A stretch of DNA of 15,566 bases. It comes from an uncultured Bacilli bacterium (GTDB lineage Bacteria; Bacillota_I; Bacilli_A; RF39; UBA660). The stretch spans positions 1-15,566 of the forward strand of contig CANRBD010000016.1 in assembly GCA_947628765.1 (NCBI GenBank), read 5' to 3'. Below the pieces are notes generated by a model. The model saw only the letters and a program-made list of their open reading frames with translations, was not told the origin of the DNA and did no database searches. Of the stretch, positions 1 through 5,934 are shown one piece after another. The translations under genes and the position numbers were made by a program. Numbering within the stretch: the stretch's first letter is position 1; each line of letters begins with the position of its first letter.

Positions 1-2
1 AA

Positions 3-320
3 GTGCCAGAATTTTATTTTAGTAAAATCGATAAGGCTAAACATCCAATTTATTTAAAAGAAGATTCTAAAATATATGATATATATAAGCAAAAAGTATT
101 AATGGAGCCATCAATTCATAATTATCAAGTTAAAAAGGATATTTTTGGTGATGGTTTAGGTAAACATTTTAAAGTTACCGGTATGGCTAATGATGGAACT
201 ATCGAAGTTTTAGAAAACAAAAATAGTGATTCATGGATGATTGGTGTTCAATTCCATCCTGAATTAGAAGACTTTAACCAAATTTTATTTGATGCTTTAA
301 TTACGGAAGCTAGAAAATGA
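3..320 (+). CDS. Class I glutamine amidotransferase, peptidase C26-like (3' end only)
   Basis: This is the C-terminal part (about 105 residues) of a class I glutamine amidotransferase whose 5' end lies outside the window; the GTG at position 3 is just the first in-frame codon, not a credible start. The best match is the gamma-glutamyl-GABA hydrolase (PuuD, peptidase C26) branch. Near the end is GVQFHPE, with the catalytic His at fragment residue 85 and Glu at 87. Before it is an NDGTIEVLE stretch, like the DGxxEaiE segment of this family. The catalytic Cys lies upstream and cannot be checked. PuuD-type enzymes cleave gamma-glutamyl amides, but the substrate cannot be read from this piece. The gene ends in TGA, overlapped by a terminator hairpin. 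Family assignment is good; substrate is unknown. Confidence 0.8.
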   Translation: MPEFYFSKIDKAKHPIYLKEDSKIYDIYKQKVLMEPSIHNYQVKKDIFGDGLGKHFKVTGMANDGTIEVLENKNSDSWMIGVQFHPELEDFNQILFDALITEARK

Positions 321-339
321 TTTTGTCATTTTCTTTTTT
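313..339 (+). terminator. Rho-independent terminator of the amidotransferase gene
   Basis: A perfect 8-bp stem GAAAATGA/TCATTTTC (313-320 and 326-333) with a TTTTG loop is followed by six T residues. The stop codon TGA is part of the left arm. A TTGTCA sequence (323-328) in the loop and right arm could be the -35 of the next unit, but no good -10 lies at the right distance. Confidence 0.8.
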
Positions 340-370
340 AAGATTTAATAAAATAATAATAGGTGGTTAG

Positions 371-592
371 ATGTTACTTTCTGATTTACAAGGTAAAGAT
401 GTTATTGATGTTGTAACCGGTGGTAAAATAGGCACAATTATTGATGTTTTAATTACTAAAGATGGTAAAATTGAAGAACTTTCTGTGCAAAAAAGAAGGT
501 TGTTCTTTTTTAACTCTAATGTGACATCTGTCAAATGGGTGCAAATTGACAAAATTGGGAAAGATGTTATACTAGTTAATGTAAGCAGTTAG
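371..592 (+). CDS. YlmC/YmxH-family PRC-barrel protein
   Basis: This is a 73-residue PRC-barrel protein of the YlmC/YmxH family, annotated in Bacillota as sporulation-associated but without a firmly known biochemical role. The family signature is visible: a start of the type MLLSDLQGKDVIDV, then GGKIGTIIDVLI, and a later strand-rich segment ending in VKWVQIDKIGKDVILV. The length is normal for the family. The start ATG follows AGGTGG (361-366) with a 4-nt gap. The glycosyltransferase gene begins 11 nt downstream and its Shine-Dalgarno overlaps this stop codon, so the two are almost certainly cotranscribed. PRC barrels usually mediate protein or RNA contacts; any link to the glycosyltransferase is inference from position only. 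Confidence 0.85.
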   Translation: MLLSDLQGKDVIDVVTGGKIGTIIDVLITKDGKIEELSVQKRRLFFFNSNVTSVKWVQIDKIGKDVILVNVSS

Positions 593-603
593 GAGGAGCT
601 ATC

Positions 604-1617
604 ATGAAAGTTTTATTATATACCAGCAAGATAAAAGATCTTGAAAAAAGTGGTATTGGCATGGCTGCTAAGCACCAACAACAGGCTCTTAAATTAGTTA
701 ATGTTCCTTATACTTTAGATTCTAACGATGATTTTGATATTGTTCATATAAATTCGATTTTCCCAGATTCATTAGTAATGGCTAAGAAAGCTAAAGCAAA
801 GGGGAAAAAAGTTATTTTTCATGCCCATTCTACGGAAGAAGACTTTCGTAATTCTTTTAAATTTTCAAATATAGCTTCGCCACCTTTTAAACAGTGGCTT
901 AAAATTTGTTATAGTCAGGCTGATTTATTATTAACCCCAACGCCATATTCAAAACATCTTTTAGAAAATTATAAATTAGATAAAGAAATCATTCCTATTT
1001 CTAATGGTATTGATCTTTCTTTTTGGAAAACTGATGATAATGCCCGTCAAAGATTTAGACAGAAATATGGTTTTAAAGAAAATGATAAAGTAATTATGTC
1101 TGTAGGTCTTTATATCGAAAGAAAAGGCATCTTAGAATTTTTAGAATTAGCTAAAAGAATGCCAGAATATAAATTTATCTGGTTTGGTTATACCGCGCCA
1201 TCGCTTCGCACAATTAAAGTTTCTGATGCTATGAAACATAAAACAGATAATGTATATTTTCCTGGATATATTTCATCATCAGAGCTTAGAGATGCCTATG
1301 CGGGAGCAGATATTTATATTTTTCCAACTAGAGAAGAAACGGAAGGCATTGTATTATTAGAAGCTTTAGCCATGAAAATCGATACTATTATCAGTGATAT
1401 TCCAATTTATGATGATTGGCTTACTGATGGTTATAATGTATATAAAGCTAAAGATATCGATGAATTTGAAGCAAAAATCAAAGGACTTTTAAATGGCGAT
1501 TTACCAAAAGTCTCTGAGCAAGGTTATAAAGTGGCTAAAGAAAGAGACATCAAAAAAATTGGCTTAAAACTTAAACAAATATATGAAAAAGTTTTAGATA
1601 AAGATTTAATCAAATAA
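604..1617 (+). CDS. GT4 glycosyltransferase, LafB/CpoA-like (diglycosyl-diacylglycerol synthesis)
   Basis: This 337-aa GT-B fold, family 4 retaining glycosyltransferase most resembles streptococcal LafB/CpoA and Acholeplasma diglucosyl-diacylglycerol synthase. Those enzymes add a second sugar to monoglycosyl-diacylglycerol at the inner membrane face, giving the major non-phospholipid membrane lipid and, in some species, the lipoteichoic acid anchor. Visible features are the N-terminal loop KSGIG (15-19), the LafB-like block HAHSTEEDFRNSF (73-85), SNGID (133-137), the nucleotide-binding Arg/Lys in ERKG (172-175) and the GT4 E-x7-E motif with Glu245 and Glu253. There is no signal peptide or membrane helix, as expected for a monotopic enzyme. 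AGGAGG (591-596) lies 7 nt before ATG. The first-step enzyme (LafA type) is not adjacent. The sugar donor cannot be read from sequence. Family sure; exact reaction less so. Confidence 0.82.
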   Translation: MKVLLYTSKIKDLEKSGIGMAAKHQQQALKLVNVPYTLDSNDDFDIVHINSIFPDSLVMAKKAKAKGKKVIFHAHSTEEDFRNSFKFSNIASPPFKQWLKICYSQADLLLTPTPYSKHLLENYKLDKEIIPISNGIDLSFWKTDDNARQRFRQKYGFKENDKVIMSVGLYIERKGILEFLELAKRMPEYKFIWFGYTAPSLRTIKVSDAMKHKTDNVYFPGYISSSELRDAYAGADIYIFPTREETEGIVLLEALAMKIDTIISDIPIYDDWLTDGYNVYKAKDIDEFEAKIKGLLNGDLPKVSEQGYKVAKERDIKKIGLKLKQIYEKVLDKDLIK

Positions 1618-1651
1618 TAAAAAAAGTAAATCATCAAAGATTTATTTTTTT
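1618..1651 (+). terminator. Rho-independent terminator after the glycosyltransferase
   Basis: TAAATC (1627-1632) and GATTTA (1639-1644) form the core stem around ATCAAA. It is extended by a G-T pair and by the A run (1620-1625) facing the T run (1646-1651). The T run also serves as the U-tail. This closes the PRC-barrel/glycosyltransferase operon. Confidence 0.75.
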
Positions 1652-1706
1652 CTTGGGCATAAAAATTTATATCCTTTAAAAAATACTAGCTTTTTTGAAT
1701 CTTAAA

Positions 1707-1715
1707 TGTTATAAT
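1707..1715 (+). promoter_or_regulatory. Extended -10 promoter for the 192-aa protein gene
   Basis: TG (1707-1708), one base, then a perfect TATAAT (1710-1715). No convincing -35 lies at 17 bp, which fits an extended -10 promoter. The predicted start is about 15 nt upstream of the gene's ribosome binding site. Confidence 0.65.
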
Positions 1716-1736
1716 GTTTAGGGTTGGAGGATAAAG

Positions 1737-2315
1737 ATGGGCGTAGTAGATGTAAATAATATGAGTTTAGATGAATTAAAACAAATTAAAAATAAACTAC
1801 ATACTTGTAAAGATAAAGTAGCTAGATTGGACAGTATTGTTATTTATAATAGTCAAATTGGTGAAAATTTATGCATTATAACTGAAAATGAAGAAACAAA
1901 ATATGGCATTATGGCGGCTACTTTAGATACTAGGTTAGGTCAAGAATTATATTTGACTAAAGTGGGTGATTATATTTGTCCATTTAGTTGGTCACCAAAA
2001 AATGAGAAAACCGTAGTGGTTGATAATATTTTAACTTTTGAAGATATTATCGATATCATGTTTACCCCTGATTTAAATAAGCAAAGTGAGATAGTAACCA
2101 CAAATGATATTGTTTTAGGACTTAATGAGCAAGGAATGGCTTTGTATAAAGTAAGAGGCCATGTAGTGGTTGATGTGACAGGTCTTTCTTATGGCGATAA
2201 TAATTTATCGCATCATAAAATAGGCGAGTCCTTAACTTTGAAAAGTGGTAAGACAAAAATATTAAGTGCGATTACTGAAAGAGAGTTTAAAAATAGAATT
2301 ATTAATTATAAATAA
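1737..2315 (+). CDS. Unrecognised 192-aa cytoplasmic protein
   Basis: I do not recognise this protein. It is 192 residues long, with no signal peptide or membrane helix. The first 30 residues are a charged, probably helical segment. The rest is strand-rich with alternating hydrophobic residues, which suggests a mixed alpha/beta or beta-barrel fold. It has three cysteines (24, 46, 81), with no spacing that suggests a metal site. The segment MALYKVRGHVVVDV (from about residue 134) followed by KIGESLTLKSGKTK may be a small beta unit. The gene has a clear extended -10 promoter, GGAGG (1726-1730) 6 nt before ATG, and composition like its neighbours, so it is very likely real. It appears to be its own transcription unit; the next gene has a separate promoter. 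Confidence 0.75.
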   Translation: MGVVDVNNMSLDELKQIKNKLHTCKDKVARLDSIVIYNSQIGENLCIITENEETKYGIMAATLDTRLGQELYLTKVGDYICPFSWSPKNEKTVVVDNILTFEDIIDIMFTPDLNKQSEIVTTNDIVLGLNEQGMALYKVRGHVVVDVTGLSYGDNNLSHHKIGESLTLKSGKTKILSAITEREFKNRIINYK

Positions 2316-2339
2316 TATCAGTTAAGGTATTTTGTTCTC

Positions 2340-2368
2340 TTGTTTTAATATTGAAATCTTGTTATAAT
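2340..2368 (+). promoter_or_regulatory. Sigma-A type promoter with extended -10 for the ApbE-like gene
   Basis: TTGTTT (2340-2345), a 17-bp spacer, then TATAAT (2363-2368) preceded by TG at 2360-2361. It lies inside the region an upstream in-frame TTG (2351) would include as coding, so it argues for the ATG at 2384 as the real start. Confidence 0.75.
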
Positions 2369-2383
2369 GAAAAAGGTGAAACT

Positions 2384-3262
2384 ATGTTAAAACAAATTGT
2401 TGATAAACGTAATTATTTTATTTTACTAATTATCATCATTTTAATAGTACTGCTTGTTTTAGAATTTAATAAAGCTAAAGAACAGACGAAAACATTTTAT
2501 TATTTTAGTGAAAACATTTTAATAGAGTTATATACGAATAAAAATACGACTAATATTTTTAAAGACATCGATAAAATTTATAAAGAATATAATGCCTATT
2601 ATAAAAATGCCGATCATAATAATGATAAAAAACTAATTGAACTATTAAAATATGGAAAAAAACTTTACAAACAAAGTCATGGTTTAATCGATATAACTAC
2701 CGATGAATTAATTACTAACATTATGAATGATGAGGATTTTAAATTTAAATCATCAGTAGATAAATTAGACTTTAAAGATGAAACAACTTTAAAAAATATT
2801 AATATCGATGCTTTAGTTGGGGCTTTTGCTACTAGGAAAGTGGAGACTTATTTAAAAGAACATGGAATTGATAAATATATTATTAATGAAGATGGTAATA
2901 TCATAGCTGGTAAAAGATATGATAATAATAAATTTAAAATTAGTATTAATGACACCAATGGGGCGATTTTAGATATTGTTACTTTAGAAAATCAAAGTAT
3001 GGCCGTTAAAGGTAATACTTCCGTGTTTAAAGCTTATATGGTTAATCCTTTAACTAGTAAAAAGGAAGGCGAAAGTAAAATAGTTGCGGTTATAGCGGAT
3101 GATATTAATACGGCTAATTTTCTTTCTAATGTTCTTTATTTAATGAATATTGAAGATGGAAAAAAATTTATAAAGTCATATGATGCCGAAGCTTTTTGGC
3201 AAACAAGTGATGGCAAAAAGGAAATGACAAAAGGCTTCAAAAATTATTTAAAAAAATCATAA
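2384..3262 (+). CDS. Membrane-anchored ApbE-like protein with degenerate active site
   Basis: I read this as a divergent member of the ApbE fold (FAD:protein FMN transferase), 292 aa from ATG 2384. That start follows AGGTGA (2374-2379); an upstream TTG at 2351 would translate through the -10 box. Residues 11-28 form one hydrophobic helix with no lipobox Cys, so this is a membrane anchor with the domain outside. ApbE landmarks can be followed: SHGLIDITTDEL (98-109), the IDALVGAFATRKVETYL helix (from 141), YIINEDGNIIAG (165-176) and the late AxFLSxxLYLM helix (from 244). The functional residues are altered: the HxxDPxTG motif reads YMVNPLTS (218-225), the Lys of the GxxKG helix is Thr150, and the metal-binding Asp and Thr of the TADALST-type motif are Asn245 and Asn249. 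FMN transfer is therefore unlikely. Fold assignment is by eye, so moderate confidence. Confidence 0.62.
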   Translation: MLKQIVDKRNYFILLIIIILIVLLVLEFNKAKEQTKTFYYFSENILIELYTNKNTTNIFKDIDKIYKEYNAYYKNADHNNDKKLIELLKYGKKLYKQSHGLIDITTDELITNIMNDEDFKFKSSVDKLDFKDETTLKNINIDALVGAFATRKVETYLKEHGIDKYIINEDGNIIAGKRYDNNKFKISINDTNGAILDIVTLENQSMAVKGNTSVFKAYMVNPLTSKKEGESKIVAVIADDINTANFLSNVLYLMNIEDGKKFIKSYDAEAFWQTSDGKKEMTKGFKNYLKKS

Positions 3263-3270
3263 TAAAACCT

Positions 3271-3298
3271 TTGAAAACGAAAGATAATGTGATAAACT
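3271..3298 (+). promoter_or_regulatory. Promoter for the acidic-tail membrane protein gene
   Basis: TTGAAA (3271-3276), a 16-bp spacer and TAAACT (3293-3298) preceded by TG (3290-3291). The -10 is imperfect (4 of 6), but the TG extension and good -35 support it. It also appears to be the only promoter upstream of mtaB. Confidence 0.55.
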
Positions 3299-3325
3299 AT
3301 AAATAGTCAGTTTGGAGTGATTTAG

Positions 3326-3853
3326 ATGAATATATTATTAGAACTTGCTGACAAAGATTTAATTGTCATTTGTTTGGGACTTTTTGTCATAGTTCTAGTG
3401 GGGGTAATTATTTTTAGCTTTTTGCCTAGGGAAGAAAAAGAAGAAGAAATAGAACCAACGCCTGAGCAGTTAAAAGCTAGAGAAGAATTAGAACGAGTTT
3501 TTAATCAGATGAGTGCTGACTTAGAAAATCAAACTGCTTCTTCAAGTGAGATTGAAACGTTTGAAAGAGAACAAGAAGAAAATGCAATCATCAGTTATCA
3601 AGAATTAATTAAAGAGGCTGAAAAGCAAATCGAACCAATAAATACAGTAAATGAGCCAGAAGAAGAGAAAAAATTTAAAAATTCGGCAATTATTTCACCG
3701 ATTTTTGGAGTTCAAAAAGACAAAAGTGAACTAGCCGAAGCAACTGATGAAGTAACTGCTCGTCATGCTTATGAAAAAATGCAGGATCATTATGAAATGG
3801 AAAACAACCACGATTTTTTAAACTCACTAAAAGAATTTAGAAAAAATTTATAA
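3326..3853 (+). CDS. Single-pass membrane protein with acidic helical tail and ISPIFG motif
   Basis: Not recognised as a named family. It is 175 aa, with one N-terminal transmembrane helix (about 12-33) and a very acidic, helix-prone region (36-116) rich in Glu, Gln and Lys that could form a coiled coil or be partly disordered. A short hydrophobic island, SAIISPIFG (120-128), stands out in this charged background and looks like a docking motif. After it comes a further helical stretch to the end. Topology is uncertain: the few charges before the helix are mostly acidic and the tail is acidic. Such small anchors with a linear motif often belong to envelope or cell-division complexes, but that is only analogy. 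GGAG (3314-3317) precedes ATG. A short terminator and then mtaB follow, with mtaB starting 30 nt downstream. Confidence 0.75.
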   Translation: MNILLELADKDLIVICLGLFVIVLVGVIIFSFLPREEKEEEIEPTPEQLKAREELERVFNQMSADLENQTASSSEIETFEREQEENAIISYQELIKEAEKQIEPINTVNEPEEEKKFKNSAIISPIFGVQKDKSELAEATDEVTARHAYEKMQDHYEMENNHDFLNSLKEFRKNL

Positions 3854-3871
3854 GCCCATGAGGCTTTTTTT
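3852..3871 (+). terminator. Short terminator or attenuator in front of mtaB
   Basis: AAGCC (3852-3856) and GGCTT (3862-3866) pair around CATGA and run into seven T residues. The stem is only 5 bp and the T run ends 12 nt before the mtaB ATG. No promoter fits between hairpin and mtaB, so it probably acts as a leaky terminator that lowers mtaB relative to the gene before it. Confidence 0.6.
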
Positions 3872-3883
3872 AGAAGGTGATTT

Positions 3884-5155
3884 ATGACATATAAAATTTA
3901 TACTTTAGGTTGTAAAGTTAATGAATATGAAAGTGAAGTTATGAAAGATTTATTAGATAACCATAACTTTTTAGAAGATGAAAATCCCGATATATGTATT
4001 ATTAATACATGTACCGTAACGAATGAGGCGGATAGTAAGTCGCGTAAATTAATTCGGCAGTTAAAAAGAAAATTTCCTAAGGCTTTAATTGTCGCTGTCG
4101 GTTGTATGATTCAAAATCAGCAAGATAATCTTCAAGAATTAGGTATCGATATTGCTTTAGGAAATAAAGATAAAACAAAAATTATCGATTATTTGAAAAA
4201 GTACCGCGGCGAAAAAATTCATAAGTTTTATGATATTGCAAACATGGATTTTGAGGATATGACTTTAAATAATTTTTCTTTAACCAGAGCTTATATTAAA
4301 ATTCAAGATGGTTGTGATAATTATTGTTCTTATTGTATTATCCCATATGTCCGAGGTCATGTTAGATCTAAAAATAAAGACACAGTTTTAAAAGAGGCCA
4401 AGGCTTTAATTAAAAATGGCCATAAGGAAATTGTTTTAACTGGTATTCATACGGGAAATTATCACGATGGCAGTTATACTTTTGCTGATTTACTTAGTGA
4501 TTTAGTGCAACTAAAAGGCTTAGAAAGGCTACGTATATCTTCGATAGAAGCTACTGAAATTAATGATCAAGTTTTAAATATCATTAATAAAAATAAAGTT
4601 CTTACTAATCATATGCATATTCCTTTACAGTCAGGAAGCGATACGATTTTAAAGTTAATGAATCGTAAATATGATACAGCTTATTTTAAAAACAAAATAA
4701 AAGAAATTAGAAAAATTAGACCTAATATTTCTATTACAACTGATGTTATCGTTGGTTTTCCGGGCGAAACTGATGAACTATTTAATGAGACGGTTCAAAC
4801 TATTAAAGAAATTGGGTTTGCGAAAATTCATGTTTTTCCATATTCTAAAAGGGAAGGCACTAAAGCTAGTCTGATGAAAATGGTAGACGGTAATGTCAAG
4901 AAAAAAAGAGTAAAAATGCTTTTAGAACTTTCAAAACAATTAGAACAAAAATATATGGAACAAAATTTAAATAAAAAGGTTTATTTTATTCCTGAAGTTT
5001 ATAAAAATGGTTATTTAATAGGCCATACAGATAATTATTTAATGATAAAAGCTAAAGGAACCGAGGATTTACTGCATCAGTTAGTCGAAGTTAAAACTAA
5101 AAAGCTAGAATATCCTTATATTTTAAGTGACATATATGTGAAGATAAATAATTGA
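3884..5155 (+). CDS. mtaB: tRNA t6A37 methylthiotransferase MtaB
   Basis: This radical SAM methylthiotransferase converts N6-threonylcarbamoyladenosine at position 37 of ANN-decoding tRNAs to the 2-methylthio form, using two iron-sulfur clusters. All cluster ligands are present: Cys10, Cys43 and Cys74 in the N-terminal UPF0004 domain (TLGCKVNEYES, NTCTVTNEAD, VGCMIQ) and Cys144, Cys148 and Cys151 in the radical SAM motif (GCDNYCSYCIIPYVRG). Further markers are VLTGIHTGNY, RISSIE, HIPLQSGSD and TTDVIVGFPGET, followed by a C-terminal TRAM-like region. The TLGCKVNxYES start and HTG (rather than GQN) point to MtaB rather than MiaB or RimO. The length, 423 aa, is usual. AAGGTGA precedes ATG. The stop TGA lies within the -35 box of the next gene's promoter. 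Confidence 0.95.
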   Translation: MTYKIYTLGCKVNEYESEVMKDLLDNHNFLEDENPDICIINTCTVTNEADSKSRKLIRQLKRKFPKALIVAVGCMIQNQQDNLQELGIDIALGNKDKTKIIDYLKKYRGEKIHKFYDIANMDFEDMTLNNFSLTRAYIKIQDGCDNYCSYCIIPYVRGHVRSKNKDTVLKEAKALIKNGHKEIVLTGIHTGNYHDGSYTFADLLSDLVQLKGLERLRISSIEATEINDQVLNIINKNKVLTNHMHIPLQSGSDTILKLMNRKYDTAYFKNKIKEIRKIRPNISITTDVIVGFPGETDELFNETVQTIKEIGFAKIHVFPYSKREGTKASLMKMVDGNVKKKRVKMLLELSKQLEQKYMEQNLNKKVYFIPEVYKNGYLIGHTDNYLMIKAKGTEDLLHQLVEVKTKKLEYPYILSDIYVKINN

Positions 5156-5181
5156 CAAAGGTAATATATAAATGATATTAT
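5152..5181 (+). promoter_or_regulatory. Strong promoter for the dockerin-loop membrane protein
   Basis: A perfect TTGACA (5152-5157), an 18-bp spacer and TATTAT (5176-5181) preceded by TG (5173-5174). The -35 box overlaps the mtaB stop codon. Confidence 0.75.
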
Positions 5182-5198
5182 TATGATAGGTGATATAT

Positions 5199-5882
5199 AT
5201 GGATAATATGACAGAAAATCAAAAAAGAGTAATGGATTTTGTAGATCGCCAGCACCATAATCGTGAGCTTGACAAAAGAGTGGGAGCAATTTTAAATGGT
5301 TCGAACCGAGTTTATGATAATCCTAATAAATATGTTGCTCCGGTAGTAAATACGGGTTATACGAATGGGCATATTCCGATAAAACTTACAACTTATGATT
5401 TAACTTTAAAACAAAAGTTAGAGCAAAAATTTAATATTGTAGTTAATTTTATTAGTAATGCCATTAAAAAATCTCATTTCACTTCACTAATAGTTTCTGG
5501 TTGTTTAGCGGGAACTGTTGGTCTAGCGTCTTATGGTATTATTAAAGCGGCCGAAAACGCGGAAAATGATCTGCCAAAAGTTGTTCAAGAATACGATGTT
5601 TCGGATAATCCACTTTTAGGAGATTATGACACGGTGGAAGTTTATAATAATGGTGAGGCTATTTTAAGAAATGATGTCGATGGGACTGGAGCTCGGGAAG
5701 TAAATGGTATAGAAGCTAAGACTTTGATTCCAAATAGTAATACCGTTTCAACTTTAGGGCAAGATAAGACTATAACCATTACGGATACTAATAATGATAA
5801 TTATATTGGTTTAAGTGATGTTATAAATGCTGCTGATGAAGCGGAAATTTTAGATCTTAATGCACCTTCAAAAACAAAATAA
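5199..5882 (+). CDS. Single-pass membrane protein with a dockerin/EF-hand-like loop
   Basis: No family recognised. I place the start at ATG 5199 (227 aa): the in-frame GTG at 5190 is part of the Shine-Dalgarno AGGTGA (5187-5192). A hydrophilic N-terminal part of about 90 residues, basic just before the helix (QKF...KKSH), is followed by one membrane helix (about 95-115, LIVSGCLAGTVGLASYGII). By the positive-inside rule the N-terminus is cytoplasmic and the acidic C-terminal 110 residues are outside. That outer part is beta-rich and ends in a 12-residue loop DTNNDNYIGLSD (196-207), with Asp, Asn, Asp, Tyr and Asp at positions 1, 3, 5, 7 and 12, the ligand pattern of a dockerin or EF-hand calcium loop. 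Only one such loop is present. Strong own promoter and terminator mark a monocistronic unit. Confidence 0.75.
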   Translation: MDNMTENQKRVMDFVDRQHHNRELDKRVGAILNGSNRVYDNPNKYVAPVVNTGYTNGHIPIKLTTYDLTLKQKLEQKFNIVVNFISNAIKKSHFTSLIVSGCLAGTVGLASYGIIKAAENAENDLPKVVQEYDVSDNPLLGDYDTVEVYNNGEAILRNDVDGTGAREVNGIEAKTLIPNSNTVSTLGQDKTITITDTNNDNYIGLSDVINAADEAEILDLNAPSKTK

Positions 5883-5884
5883 TT

Positions 5885-5909
5885 GGTCTAGTAAATAGAC
5901 CTTTTTTTT
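5885..5909 (+). terminator. Rho-independent terminator
   Basis: A perfect 6-bp stem GGTCTA/TAGACC (5885-5890 and 5896-5901) with loop GTAAA is followed by eight T residues. The recD2 promoter begins at the end of this T run. Confidence 0.88.
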
Positions 5910-5917
5910 GTTATAAT
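5909..5917 (+). promoter_or_regulatory. Extended -10 promoter of recD2
   Basis: TG (5909-5910), one base, then TATAAT (5912-5917), starting on the last T of the preceding terminator. No -35 with proper spacing is visible. The predicted start lies just upstream of the AGGTGG ribosome binding site, so the leader is very short. Confidence 0.6.
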
Positions 5918-5934
5918 TTTAATTAGGTGGTAAA

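Noticed and set aside
367..552. Minus-strand open frame over the PRC-barrel gene
   Set aside because: Mirrors the real + strand gene; no ribosome binding site or promoter, and unlikely composition.
2351..2383. N-terminal extension of the ApbE-like protein from TTG
   Set aside because: It would put the -10 box and Shine-Dalgarno inside the coding sequence; ATG 2384 is better placed.
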